Source: Planctomycetota bacterium
Lineage (GTDB): Bacteria; Planctomycetota; Phycisphaerae; Phycisphaerales; Phycisphaeraceae
Direction of reading: 5' to 3'
DNA length: 64,000 nt
NCBI GenBank assembly: GCA_016350165.1
Contig: CP066225.1
Span: 3,472,001 to 3,536,000, forward strand
Of the stretch, positions 28,772 to 37,251 are shown in pieces. The position numbers and the translations under genes are program-made. Each line of letters begins with the position of its first letter. Within the stretch, counting starts at the first letter, position 1. The notes beneath the pieces are model-generated. The model searched no databases, was not told the DNA's origin, and saw nothing but the letters and a program-made list of their open reading frames with translations.

Positions 28772-29932
28772 TCACTGAATGAGATCAATCTTGTAGATCG
28801 CATATGGTGCAGAAGGCACGCCGCCTTGATTCAAACGTGATGTTGTAAAGTACAGTACGCCAGTCGATGAAAGCGTAAACGAGTTCGGCCACATCAGCGG
28901 CAACGCCTGGACAACCTTTTCAACCTGACCGTTTGGAGACATGCGTAGAATTGCATTGAACTCAACAGCCGTAATGTAAATCTTCTCATCTGGTCCAAAG
29001 AATAACCCATCCGACGCGCCGCCAGCGCCAACACGCTGAACCGTCTCTGCGACTTTATCAGGCATCAGTCCAAAATTTCGCAACGTTGCAGCAGGAATAC
29101 GATACATCGTTCGCCCTGTTAATGACTGGTAATAAATCAAGTCATTCAGCGAATCGTACGCAATCCCATCAACATTAACAATCGGCGCAAGGCGATCACG
29201 TGTAAATGGTATGCCTTGCACGATCAGCACAAGACCTTCTGATGACGTTGAATAATGGTCGTTCAAAAAACGATGTGCTTCACCTGTCTTTAGGTTCAAA
29301 GAAATAATTGCGCCTGTCGAACCAGCATCTGTGATATAGGCAAAATTATTCTTTACATCAACACGCACATCCGCCATATATGTATCAGGCAGCACAACCT
29401 CAGGTCCCAGTAAATAAACCTTCACCACCTCATTCGTCGTCGGATCAAGCAACACAAGCTTCGCCCCACGCTCAACAATCGTTCGCTGAGGTCGCGGCGC
29501 AGCAGTATCTAAAACCCACATCCGATCCAACGCATCCATATAAACAGATTGAGCGCAAATCCAATGCATCCTTGGATCTTTGCCTGGCTGCCAATTATTC
29601 CACTCCTCATTTGGATACGGCACTACCGCGCCATCTTTTACCTCACCCACAGAAATTGGCACGTTAGCTGACCAGCGAGGAAACGTGACAAATATACGTG
29701 ATGTTTCCTGTGTGATCGCAATCCCCGTCCATTGGCTTTCTGACGTAGCAACCTCATTATAAGAATACTCAAATCGTTCTTGCTGCACTTGTATTGTTGA
29801 GCTTTCGACAATAATCGGCTCGTCTTCAGGCTGAGCATCTAATCTTGCATTAGATAAAGTTAAAACCAATAAACTGGCTATAAAATAAGTACCTGTCGAC
29901 AGGATGGGAGCAAGTTTCTTTTTCATAATCAT
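28772..29932 (-). CDS. Exported major royal jelly protein/yellow-type propeller
   Basis: 386 residues from ATG 29932 (a second ATG at 29926 is equally possible). A signal segment (KLAPILSTGTYFIASLLVLTLSNARLDAQ) is followed by a six-bladed propeller of the MRJP/yellow family: TGIAITQETSRIFVTFPRW, DRMWVLDTAA, YITDAGSTGAIISLNLKTGEAHRFLN, VDGIAYDSLNDLIYYQSLTGRTMYRIP and SDGLFFGPDEKIYITAVEFNAI. In insects the family includes dopachrome-conversion proteins; bacterial members are scattered and mostly uncharacterised. Probable periplasmic enzyme or binding protein. Confidence 0.8.
   Translation of the reverse strand: MIMKKKLAPILSTGTYFIASLLVLTLSNARLDAQPEDEPIIVESSTIQVQQERFEYSYNEVATSESQWTGIAITQETSRIFVTFPRWSANVPISVGEVKDGAVVPYPNEEWNNWQPGKDPRMHWICAQSVYMDALDRMWVLDTAAPRPQRTIVERGAKLVLLDPTTNEVVKVYLLGPEVVLPDTYMADVRVDVKNNFAYITDAGSTGAIISLNLKTGEAHRFLNDHYSTSSEGLVLIVQGIPFTRDRLAPIVNVDGIAYDSLNDLIYYQSLTGRTMYRIPAATLRNFGLMPDKVAETVQRVGAGGASDGLFFGPDEKIYITAVEFNAILRMSPNGQVEKVVQALPLMWPNSFTLSSTGVLYFTTSRLNQGGVPSAPYAIYKIDLIQ
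29839..29853. repeat. 15-bp palindrome CTAAT-CTTGC-ATTAG
   Basis: Exact copy inside the signal-peptide region of the royal-jelly-type gene. It is the only exact copy well inside a coding sequence. Confidence 0.6.
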
Positions 29933-30088
29933 TCTCGCCAAAACATTCAGTACCGATCGCATCGAAAAGAATCAAAACAAAAACGTCAGTAATGATTCGA
30001 TGAATAGTAGTATGGCTTTTCTTCATCTAAAGAAATCTTCAGGGGAAATAGCTAGCGTACCTCGGATATCTAATCAGTATTTATGACA

Positions 30089-30119
30089 TGAAAAAAGCCC
30101 GCAATTATACGGGCTTAGC
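30089..30119 (-). terminator. Rho-independent terminator of dapA
   Basis: On the minus strand, AAGCCCG-TATAATTG-CGGGCTT is followed by a T run. It lies about 30 bp after the dapA stop. Confidence 0.85.
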
Positions 30120-30147
30120 AATACTCTTTAGTTTTGTCTCAATATCT

Positions 30148-31017
30148 CTAACGGATGTTGTGTTCTCTCAGTAAATCTTCAAGCACCGCACGTGATGCCG
30201 TCGGCATCTCACACAGTGGCAATCGCAATTCACCTGTATCACGACCACAAATCGCCATCGCTGTCTTAATCGTGATCGGATTCGTCGCCAGTGTCAGACA
30301 AGCTTTGCATAATGGGAAGATATCGTTGTGATGTTGCAACGCTTCTGCAAACTTTCCTGAAAGTGCTGCATCAGTCAGTGCAACCAACTTTGCAGGAATG
30401 ATGTTCGACAAAACAGAAATCACACCACTCGCACCAATCGACATTAAAGGCAACGTCAATGAGTCATCGCCACTGATAATCGTCAAGTCCGTCAACTGAC
30501 GAATCTCAGATGTCATATCACAAGAACCCGTCGCTTCCTTAATCGCAACGATGTTCGGATGCTTTGACAACCTTGCAACCGTCTGCGCTTCCATCGTAAT
30601 CCCAGTTCGACCCGGAATGTTGTAAAGCACATAAGGTATCTCAACATTGTCAGCCAAGTGCATGAAGTGACGATACAAACCCTGCTGATTTGGTTTGTTG
30701 TAGTACGGATTCACAACAAGTGCTCCATCCGCACCAACATCCTTCGCGTGCTTCGTCAGGTTCAATGCTTCAGTCGTCGAGTTCGACCCTGTACCAGCAA
30801 TCACCTTTACACGACCTGCTGCCTGTTCAACAACACACTTGATCACCTCGCGGTGCTCTTCATGTGAAAGTGTCGGACATTCACCAGTCGTTCCCACTGG
30901 CACAAGCCCATCAATTCCCTGTTCAATCTGATAATCAACATTACTCCGCAAGCGATCGTAATCGACTTCGCCCGCACGGAATGGAGTAATCATGGCGGTA
31001 TATGCGCCCTGTAGCAT
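30148..31017 (-). CDS. dapA: 4-hydroxy-tetrahydrodipicolinate synthase
   Basis: 289 residues, full length. It condenses pyruvate and aspartate semialdehyde in lysine and diaminopimelate synthesis. The Schiff-base lysine is K160 (AIKEATG); the catalytic triad Thr-Thr-Tyr is visible as GTTGE (T43, T44) and Y132 in LYNIPGRTG. GGAG is seven bases before the ATG. With murB elsewhere in the window this supports a diaminopimelate-containing wall. Single gene with its own terminator. Confidence 0.96.
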   Translation of the reverse strand: MLQGAYTAMITPFRAGEVDYDRLRSNVDYQIEQGIDGLVPVGTTGECPTLSHEEHREVIKCVVEQAAGRVKVIAGTGSNSTTEALNLTKHAKDVGADGALVVNPYYNKPNQQGLYRHFMHLADNVEIPYVLYNIPGRTGITMEAQTVARLSKHPNIVAIKEATGSCDMTSEIRQLTDLTIISGDDSLTLPLMSIGASGVISVLSNIIPAKLVALTDAALSGKFAEALQHHNDIFPLCKACLTLATNPITIKTAMAICGRDTGELRLPLCEMPTASRAVLEDLLREHNIR

Positions 31018-31220
31018 GGTTAGGCTCCAAAGTTACAACTATATCTAATGACAAACCCTTCGCCGTCAGTGAGCCCTCACGCACATCGGCAGGCACACCA
31101 CTCGCATACCCATCAGCTTTCAGCGAAGTTCCATCATTTTAGAGCCAGACCACCCCTTCAGACAAATCCCACACTTCCTCACGCGACAATTCCCCCACAA
31201 ATCCCCCAAAAACACTTCAT

Positions 31221-31835
31221 TTACAACGCATTCCGCAAGGCCAAGATCAACTCGATCTTCCCGATATGCTCATTCATCGCCGCCGCGATCTGCTGTGCCG
31301 ACTGCCCCTCATCCGCCATCTGATAGATCTTCGCATGATCCGTCAGCACCACTTCCTGCCTCGATACCATCGGCGTCGCCTCAATCTCATCACGATCAGT
31401 ACCGCTCACCATTTGCTCTGCTTCCGCAACCCCATCCACCTTCTTCACAGACGCCGCGCCCACTTGCTGTTGCTGCTCCATGATCGCCTGATTCTGCTCC
31501 ACCAACTGATTCAGCTGTGCAATCCGTAGCTCCGCCTCATCCAACAATCGTTCCATCGCGATCGTCTTTGCATCAATCTGATGCGACAACCGTTTCCCCA
31601 ATTCCTCAATCTCAACCATCAGCGATTCAAGATCATTCTTCACCGCATGCTTATTCTTCAACCGGTCCAAATGCTCCTGTGCCGTCACATGGCTCGACGC
31701 TTTCATCTTACGCTTACGTATCCCCATCATCAGCGATGCAATGATCAAAATAATCGCCAAAATCAGCAGCGCATTCGTAAACGTCTCCGACACCTCACCC
31801 AACATCAATACGCCATTCACAAAACCAATATTCAT
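31221..31835 (-). CDS. Membrane-anchored coiled-coil protein with HTH-like tail
   Basis: 204 residues: an N-terminal helix (about 16-38, TFTNALLILAIILIIASLMMG), a basic stop-transfer, a long coiled coil (50-125) with many Gln and Leu, an unstructured acidic linker, and a C-terminal helical motif (HAKIYQMADEGQSAQQIAAAMNEHIGKIELILAL) like the HTH end of DUF6115-type proteins. Its ATG overlaps the TGA of the upstream gene by four bases (ATGA), so the two are translationally coupled. Function unknown. Confidence 0.65.
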   Translation of the reverse strand: MNIGFVNGVLMLGEVSETFTNALLILAIILIIASLMMGIRKRKMKASSHVTAQEHLDRLKNKHAVKNDLESLMVEIEELGKRLSHQIDAKTIAMERLLDEAELRIAQLNQLVEQNQAIMEQQQQVGAASVKKVDGVAEAEQMVSGTDRDEIEATPMVSRQEVVLTDHAKIYQMADEGQSAQQIAAAMNEHIGKIELILALRNAL

Positions 31836-32407
31836 GCATCACCCCCATCATCATCCCCATTTCCCTGATTCAGCATATCTACCAAATGACTCGCCGCAGC
31901 ATTCCCAATCTCCTGCACGCGCTTCAGAGATAGTCCATGCTCTTCCGCCAACTTCACCATCGCATCATACTCAGGCTTCGCCGTCACAACCTTCTCAGGC
32001 TCCTCGCTCATCGCCCCCACCTTGATCGGCAACTCACCCAGCGACGTATGCACTCGATGAATCGTTCGCATCAACGTCATCCGTTCATACACCTTAAACC
32101 GCAATCCAAACGACCCCGTTTCCTTTAATAAAGCCTCACCCATCTTTTCCCGATCATCCTCACCCACTAGCACCGACACCGCATACGCAGGTCGACCCTT
32201 CTTCATCACAATCGGCATCCCCCACGCGTCCAATGCCCCTAACTTCATCATCTTCCCAATCACATACCCCAATAACTCACCCGTCGCATCATCCAGATTC
32301 ACAACCATTTCCACAACACGCTCAGCACAACCATCAGCTTTTTTAGCTGTTTTCGCTGGTTCTACCTCATATTGCTTGTCTTCGTGGCCCAAGGGATGCT
32401 CCGTCAT
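31832..32407 (-). CDS. Free-standing LarC C-terminal (LarC2-like) domain protein
   Basis: 191 residues from ATG 32407; the frame is open 25 codons further. The pattern ERVVEMVVNLDDATGELLGYVIGKMMKLGALDAWGMPIVMKKGRPAY...KETGSFGLRFKVYER follows the C-terminal half of LarC, the CTP-dependent nickel-inserting protein that finishes the nickel-pincer cofactor. The larger N-terminal LarC1 half is absent: the upstream gene is tilS on the other strand. It could be completed by a LarC1 coded elsewhere, or have another role. It forms an operon with the following coiled-coil gene. Confidence 0.7.
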   Translation of the reverse strand: MTEHPLGHEDKQYEVEPAKTAKKADGCAERVVEMVVNLDDATGELLGYVIGKMMKLGALDAWGMPIVMKKGRPAYAVSVLVGEDDREKMGEALLKETGSFGLRFKVYERMTLMRTIHRVHTSLGELPIKVGAMSEEPEKVVTAKPEYDAMVKLAEEHGLSLKRVQEIGNAAASHLVDMLNQGNGDDDGGDA

Positions 32408-32522
32408 CGTATACTTGGCAAGTGATGTGAATCTTGTATGGTGATACACAGTGCAAATGACATGACACTGCACATCCCCCACTCGTTCCCCATTTTAACC
32501 CAAAACCATGAGGTTGTGAGCT

Positions 32523-33569
32523 TTGGATTTTAAGAACAGCACGAAATTATCTTATCACCCACTGGTAAGAGCTGTCGCACGCAATCTCAAAACCATCCCC
32601 ACACTTAAATCCAGCAACAACACATCACTTCAAATCCTCATCGCAACCAGTGGCGGCGCCGACTCCGTCGCTCTACTGCTCGCACTCAACCTCCTCAATC
32701 AAAAACGTACCTACAACCTCAACCTCACTGTCGCACACATCCAACATCACCTGCGAGGCGACGATGCCGAAGCCGACGCGCAATTCGTTCAATCACTCGC
32801 ATTAAAACTCAATCTTCCCTTCATCCGCAAAGACATTGATCTATCCAGCGCTAAGAACATCGAAAACGACGCAAGACGCATGCGCTATGACGCACTCACC
32901 CAAATCGCACAAGACATTAACTGTCCATTCATCGCAACCGCACATCACGCAGACGATCAACTCGAAACAATCCTCATGCGCATGCTCCGAGGCACCGCCT
33001 CCAAAGGTCTTCGAGGCATCGCAAAGACGCGATCCATCGCATCCAATATCAAACTCATCCGCCCTATGCTCACCGTCAAACGCGAAGACGTCATCGACTT
33101 CCTTAATACAGCCGATCAACCTTGGCGCGAGGATCACACCAACGCCGATGTCGATCGGTGGCGATCAAAACTAAGACACGAAGTGCTTCCAGTCCTCAAA
33201 GAGATCCGTGAAGATGCAGCCCTCAAAGCTGTTCAGCTCAGCAACGTCATGAGGGATCTCGATAGCGTACTCAAAGATCAGATTCAGCAAGTCCGATCCG
33301 ATAGTGTCCAAGTCATCGGACAGGGCGACTATCACATGATTAGACAGGATTTACGAGATCAACGTAAGCCTGTTCTTATCGGTTTACTCAAAGAACTCGT
33401 TACTTCCCTTGGCGTCGATACTGATCGATCAGGTGAAAAAGAGCTTGGACCAATCGTCAAAGCCATCAAAGATAACCAAGGCGGCAAACGCATCTTTCAA
33501 CTCAACGCAAGCATCGAAGTTCAAGTTACACGTGAAGAAGTTTTAGTACAGAAAACTAGCTCATCATGA
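32523..33569 (+). CDS. tilS: tRNA(Ile)-lysidine synthase
   Basis: 348 residues. It adds lysine to C34 of the CAU-anticodon Ile tRNA. The PP-loop SGGADS is at 43-48; later motifs are VAHIQHHLRG, TAHHADDQLETILMRMLRGTASKGLRG and the RSKLRHEVLPVL core. The start is a TTG: a TGA stands two codons upstream and there is no in-frame ATG before residue 120, while AGGTTG lies just before it. It lacks most of the C-terminal domain of the E. coli enzyme. The last codons overlap the next ORF by ATGA. Confidence 0.9.
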   Translation: MDFKNSTKLSYHPLVRAVARNLKTIPTLKSSNNTSLQILIATSGGADSVALLLALNLLNQKRTYNLNLTVAHIQHHLRGDDAEADAQFVQSLALKLNLPFIRKDIDLSSAKNIENDARRMRYDALTQIAQDINCPFIATAHHADDQLETILMRMLRGTASKGLRGIAKTRSIASNIKLIRPMLTVKREDVIDFLNTADQPWREDHTNADVDRWRSKLRHEVLPVLKEIREDAALKAVQLSNVMRDLDSVLKDQIQQVRSDSVQVIGQGDYHMIRQDLRDQRKPVLIGLLKELVTSLGVDTDRSGEKELGPIVKAIKDNQGGKRIFQLNASIEVQVTREEVLVQKTSSS

Positions 33570-33820
33570 AATATTGGCTCAAATGACTCACCCTCACACT
33601 TCTCATCGGGTTCATCGCCTGGCTCCTCATCAGTATCATCATTTCCCTCACCCTCTGTAGCCTCATCGGTCCTTGAGGCGGCGCACTAGAAACTGTTGAT
33701 GATCAAACCGTCGCAAAAACCCAAACATGGATGATCGCTCTTCGTATTCTCGTCATCATCATTGCCCTAATCATCGGCTGGTTCCGTTCAGCCAAAATTT
33801 TAAACCGAAAACAAAACTAA
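33566..33820 (+). pseudogene. Small two-helix membrane ORF with two in-frame TGA codons
   Basis: An ATG at 33566 overlaps the tilS stop (ATGA), the usual form of translational coupling. The frame runs 84 codons to TAA 33818-33820 and would encode two clear membrane helices and a basic end (WFRSAKILNRKQN). It is broken by TGA at codon 7 (33584-33586, between LK and LTL) and codon 37 (33674-33676, between IGP and GGAL). Codons are C-ending like tilS. Both TGA could be former TGG. Window genes use TGA as a normal stop, so decay is the simplest view. Confidence 0.5.
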
Positions 33821-33825
33821 TCGAG

Positions 33826-33840
33826 CTAATCAACGATTAG
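33826..33840. repeat. 15-bp palindrome CTAAT-CAACG-ATTAG
   Basis: Exact copy five bases after the TAA of the interrupted small ORF. Confidence 0.7.
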
Positions 33841-33869
33841 AACCTGCACTTTCAGACATGTACGTCATT

Positions 33870-34200
33870 GAAAAATTTTGTGCGCACAAAACCGACGGCG
33901 CGCAAAAAACCGTATTTCAAGCGCGCGCACGAAAAAAGCAAATCACATACATCAGTTTTATAACTGCCGTTTTTACACTTGATTACAAGAACAACTTCAC
34001 GTTATCGCAGATCTGAGAAAACAGCACGTTTTGAGCCAAAACGGAATGAAAACAATCAAAAACAATCCAAAACGTGCAGAAATCATCTGAAAACAAGCAC
34101 TTTTCACAGCCTTCACGTTCACACACGACAGCAAACGTGCGCGCTTTAGCACATAATCACGCGATTCATCGACCACGTGCACTTCATATAAAACCAAATT
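33870..34200 (+). repeat. Dispersed GCGCGCAC repeat, copy upstream of the PEP-CTERM gene
   Basis: It contains TTTTGTGCGCACAAAA (about 33877), GGCGCGCAAAAAACCGTATT, GCGCGCGCACGAAAAAA (about 33920) and AACGTGCGCGCTTTAGC (about 34133). Between them is an A/C-rich part with repeated AAAAC and CACGTTTTGAG. The start of this element matches 16003-16075. No gene is present; the remaining bases to 34465 are AT-rich and probably contain the promoter for the next gene. Confidence 0.6.
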
Positions 34201-34465
34201 GATAGGGTTAGTACTATGTATACAAAAGGATACATATAGTTATTTTGCATAAGACGACATATGTATTTCTACTCAGATATTTTTAGTTTCTAAGTTCCGG
34301 TTTATCTAAATCTTTGTTTTATTGCCTGTGCAGATATCGACCAAGGCAACTGCAAATTCAGCAGCAGTTGTCCACGCTATCTTCTGCACATTTCAAGTAA
34401 TAAAACTTTCATTTTTCAAACGTTTTAAACATCTTTCTACTCTTACAGGTATAGGGAGCAAGTCT

Positions 34466-35332
34466 ATGCGCATGCGAACCAAAACTTTACTAGCAAGTGG
34501 TTTATGCATCTTCCTTGTCGGGTCAGCTGACGCTGCTACTCGCAATTATGACGCTGATTTCACATCAAACCCTGCAGTCATCGACGGCATCATCTCCGCC
34601 GGTGAATGGGACGACGCAGCCGTCGGCGGCAACTGGGTCCTTCTACGCGAAAACGGTAAAGCTGACGCAAACAACAACTTCTTCAAAGCCAAGTGGGATA
34701 ACACCGGCATCTATCTTCTGCAAAGCACAAATTACGGCGGTTGGAAGACTTACAGCCCTCCACCTGTCGGTGAAGATGTACCAAACTGGGGCGATGATCA
34801 GATCAACTTCTTCTTCGATCCAAATCTCGATAATGAAGAACTGATTCACGCGAATGTTGAAAACGATCACTACCACGTTTTGCTCAATCAGTATCTTGGC
34901 ACTTCTACTTTTGATGGCATCGCATATAGCAACACAAACGAACACATGCTGGTCGCATCGAACGTCAAACACGGTGAAAGAGTATGGGACGGCCTCGGCG
35001 CAAGTACCCGTATGACAATGGTTAACGACACTAGCGGCGGCGTTTTTGAAATGTTCCTCGCATGGGAAGATTTGAGCTACGGTGCAGACGATCCGGAAAT
35101 CAACGACCTTGCGATTGACGGCGCACCAGCCATCGGCGACGAGTGGATGTTCAACTGCTCACGTATTTCAACTGACGCAAATAACTTCCTGCCAGTCTGG
35201 CAAGATTCAGGTACACAAGTCTTTGTCGGCAGCGAAGTTAACGGCTGGGCGACCATGACATTTACACCTGAACCTACAAGTCTCGCGATCTTTGGTGTTA
35301 TGGGTACGTTATTCCTCAGACGTCGTAAATAA
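34466..35332 (+). CDS. Secreted CBM9-like protein with PEP-CTERM signal
   Basis: 288 residues from ATG 34466, chosen because GGGAG precedes it and a signal peptide (MRMRTKTLLASGLCIFLVGSADA) starts there. The body begins DFTSNPAVIDGIISAGEWDDA and goes on with WDNTGIYLLQ and DDQINFFFDP, a pattern of family 9-like carbohydrate-binding or DOMON-like beta sandwiches. The C-terminus is PEP, hydrophobic stretch, RRRK: a PEP-CTERM sorting signal. Probably a surface-held sugar- or haem-binding protein. A hairpin follows the stop. Confidence 0.78.
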   Translation: MRMRTKTLLASGLCIFLVGSADAATRNYDADFTSNPAVIDGIISAGEWDDAAVGGNWVLLRENGKADANNNFFKAKWDNTGIYLLQSTNYGGWKTYSPPPVGEDVPNWGDDQINFFFDPNLDNEELIHANVENDHYHVLLNQYLGTSTFDGIAYSNTNEHMLVASNVKHGERVWDGLGASTRMTMVNDTSGGVFEMFLAWEDLSYGADDPEINDLAIDGAPAIGDEWMFNCSRISTDANNFLPVWQDSGTQVFVGSEVNGWATMTFTPEPTSLAIFGVMGTLFLRRRK

Positions 35333-35383
35333 ACTTAGGTTTGTCGATCAAAGTGCATAATGAGGAAAGTTTCTCTTTTTGAG

Positions 35384-35413
35384 AGAGGCAGTGGCCATGA
35401 AGCCGCTGCCTCT
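35384..35413 (+). terminator. Hairpin after the PEP-CTERM gene
   Basis: AGAGGCAGTGGC / GCCGCTGCCTCT forms a 12-bp stem with one G-T pair. The following T run is weak, so it may be a processing or stability element. Confidence 0.6.
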
Positions 35414-35426
35414 ATTCATTGGTTAG
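35412..35426. repeat. Near-copy of 15-bp palindrome: CTATT-CATTG-GTTAG
   Basis: One mismatch in the left half. It begins on the right arm of the hairpin, 80 bp after the stop of the PEP-CTERM gene. Confidence 0.4.
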
Positions 35427-35521
35427 GCAGCAATGAATTATTTTCGAACAAGTAAAAAATGCACCAAGATCAATTCAGATTTTGTGCGCACTAGATTTGC
35501 AGATTTTGTTTAAGTGGTTGA

Positions 35522-36079
35522 TTAGTAATTGATTGTGTAAGTAGATTGCGTGAGTCCGGTAGGGAATGAGTAAGTTTCTTCATGTGTAAGCGGGAATGAT
35601 TTCAACAGATTCGAGAACAGCGGAATACCATGCCCAAGAATAATCGGAATGCGGGTAATGATGATTTGATTAAGCAGATTTGCATTTAAAAAATTGCAAA
35701 TAGTGATGCCACCATCGATGTAAATATGATTAAAACCACGTTGCGCAAGCTGATCTAATAGTTGATTAGGTGTCGCGTAACTTGTTTCAACAGTATTTGG
35801 TAAGTTTGCTGGAAGCGGATATGAAGGGTTAGAAGAGAGGATAATGACCGGCTTGTTTTGGTAAGGCCAATGATCCACGTTTTTTAGTACTGTTTCCAGT
35901 GTATTTCGGCCCATAACAAGTGCATCAACTGAATCAAAGAACTTTGCGAAGCCGTAGTCGGTGGGATTGTTTGGATCTTGTGATGAATTAGGGTTTGTGG
36001 TGGCGAGGAAATCGAGTGAGTTATTTTGGCCCGCGATGTAGCCGTCGATGGAAGTTGCGATGTAAGCGGTGGTTTTCAT
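35522..36079 (-). CDS. Dihydrofolate-reductase-like (RibD C-terminal) protein
   Basis: 185 residues. The RibD-C/DHFR-like fold is shown by the opening KTTAYIATSIDGYIAG, the middle VDALVMGRNTLETVL and KPVIILSSNP, and the late FNHIYIDGG and IITRIPIILGHGIPLF. Members are NADPH-dependent reductases of pterin or flavin precursors; the substrate here is unknown. It is not beside riboflavin or folate genes. First in the direction opposite to the PEP-CTERM gene. Confidence 0.82.
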   Translation of the reverse strand: MKTTAYIATSIDGYIAGQNNSLDFLATTNPNSSQDPNNPTDYGFAKFFDSVDALVMGRNTLETVLKNVDHWPYQNKPVIILSSNPSYPLPANLPNTVETSYATPNQLLDQLAQRGFNHIYIDGGITICNFLNANLLNQIIITRIPIILGHGIPLFSNLLKSFPLTHEETYSFPTGLTQSTYTINY

Positions 36080-36163
36080 GGGTTGAATTGTAATAAAGGT
36101 TATTGATGAAAGGAAGGGCGAGCTGAGGTAAGTGATTTATTCGCAGGAGATAATGGGTGCTGG

Positions 36164-37207
36164 TTATTGATGGAGGTGATTCAATTTGGTCATGAAGTTT
36201 TTGTTTAAGCGGCGGTAGAAGAGAAGACTAATCATGCAATAGATATTGAAGATGAGGAAGCCGAGTGCGTAGTAGCTGGGGTTGATGTATTGGTTGAAAG
36301 CAGATGGTTGGCCGCCAAAGTTTTTGGTTGTGCGTCCTAAGTAGGTTACTAAGTCGTCGGGATGTTCGAAGTAAGCGACATTCACATCGGGCTGTATATA
36401 CAATTCTGGTATTTGAGATTGAATGTTGATTGAGTAATCGGTGATTGGCTTTGTTAGCGGCTGAAGATTTGTATCTATTTTATAAGGGGGTTTTAGCAGT
36501 TTAGCCAAGTCGATGTCTGAGATTGGTTTGAAATCAAATAGAGCAATGTTATCGATAATTAGCTGGTCTATAGGTTCAGGTTCAGCCCAATGCGCGTCGT
36601 TCGTGAAGAGGCTTGATGTTTTGTAAAGGTTATGTTTATTGAGGAAGTTAACTGGGATTGGGGCGGCTGTTTGATTGTCGTGGTTGATGATGGTTGGGGT
36701 TGTGTTTTGGTTCAGGTCTTTAGTGAGAATGAAGATGATGGTGTATTGAGGGAGTCCGACTTTACTTTTGTTGGTGTATGGTTTGCTGAGGATGTGTAGT
36801 AAAAGAGCATGCGGTTTTGTGGGTTGGTTTTTGAAAAGGTAATAGCAGGTTTGTGAGTATCGTTTGTCGTTAAAACGGTAAAAAGTATCGTAGACGATAT
36901 TGCGTGTTGCGAAGATGGCGGTGGTTAATATGAGAGCGAAAAAGAGAGCCGCTGCGATGAAGGTGAGTTTGAGTAGTATGGGGAATTTGGATTGTGGTTT
37001 TAGGTAGCCGATTTTTGAGAGGTTGGAGCCGCATTCGGGGCAGGTGTTTGTGGTGAGGTTGTTGATGGGGTAATGGCAGTGGCGGCATTCGGGGTAGAGT
37101 ACGGGGCGGTTTTTAATCGTGCGACAGGCGTAGTAAAAAGCATCGTTTGAACGCGTTGATGCGTAAGTATTGGGTGGGAGTTTGTGCTCTGATTCGGTGG
37201 TATTCAT
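36164..37207 (-). CDS. Zinc-ribbon membrane protein, tandem paralogue 1
   Basis: 347 residues. A cytosolic N-terminus (KLPPNTYASTRSNDAFYYACRTI) leads to a zinc ribbon ECRHCHYPINNLTTNTCPECG, one membrane helix (about 75-100), a roughly 180-residue outside domain and a last helix before a basic end (FYRRLNKNF). The first 90 residues are nearly identical to those of the gene at 37252, but the outside domains diverge strongly, apart from the KPIT and YYLxG/YYALGF segments. Recent duplication with fast change outside is the likely history. Function unknown. Confidence 0.7.
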   Translation of the reverse strand: MNTTESEHKLPPNTYASTRSNDAFYYACRTIKNRPVLYPECRHCHYPINNLTTNTCPECGSNLSKIGYLKPQSKFPILLKLTFIAAALFFALILTTAIFATRNIVYDTFYRFNDKRYSQTCYYLFKNQPTKPHALLLHILSKPYTNKSKVGLPQYTIIFILTKDLNQNTTPTIINHDNQTAAPIPVNFLNKHNLYKTSSLFTNDAHWAEPEPIDQLIIDNIALFDFKPISDIDLAKLLKPPYKIDTNLQPLTKPITDYSINIQSQIPELYIQPDVNVAYFEHPDDLVTYLGRTTKNFGGQPSAFNQYINPSYYALGFLIFNIYCMISLLFYRRLNKNFMTKLNHLHQ

Positions 37208-37251
37208 GGGCTGATTGTAATGAAGGGGAAAAGTAATGGGAAGGTTGTCTG

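Noticed and set aside
33566-33820. TGA read as tryptophan throughout the genome
   Set aside because: Many well-defined genes here end in TGA (for example tilS, the MBL hydrolase, rpsU-side neighbours) and code Trp with TGG.
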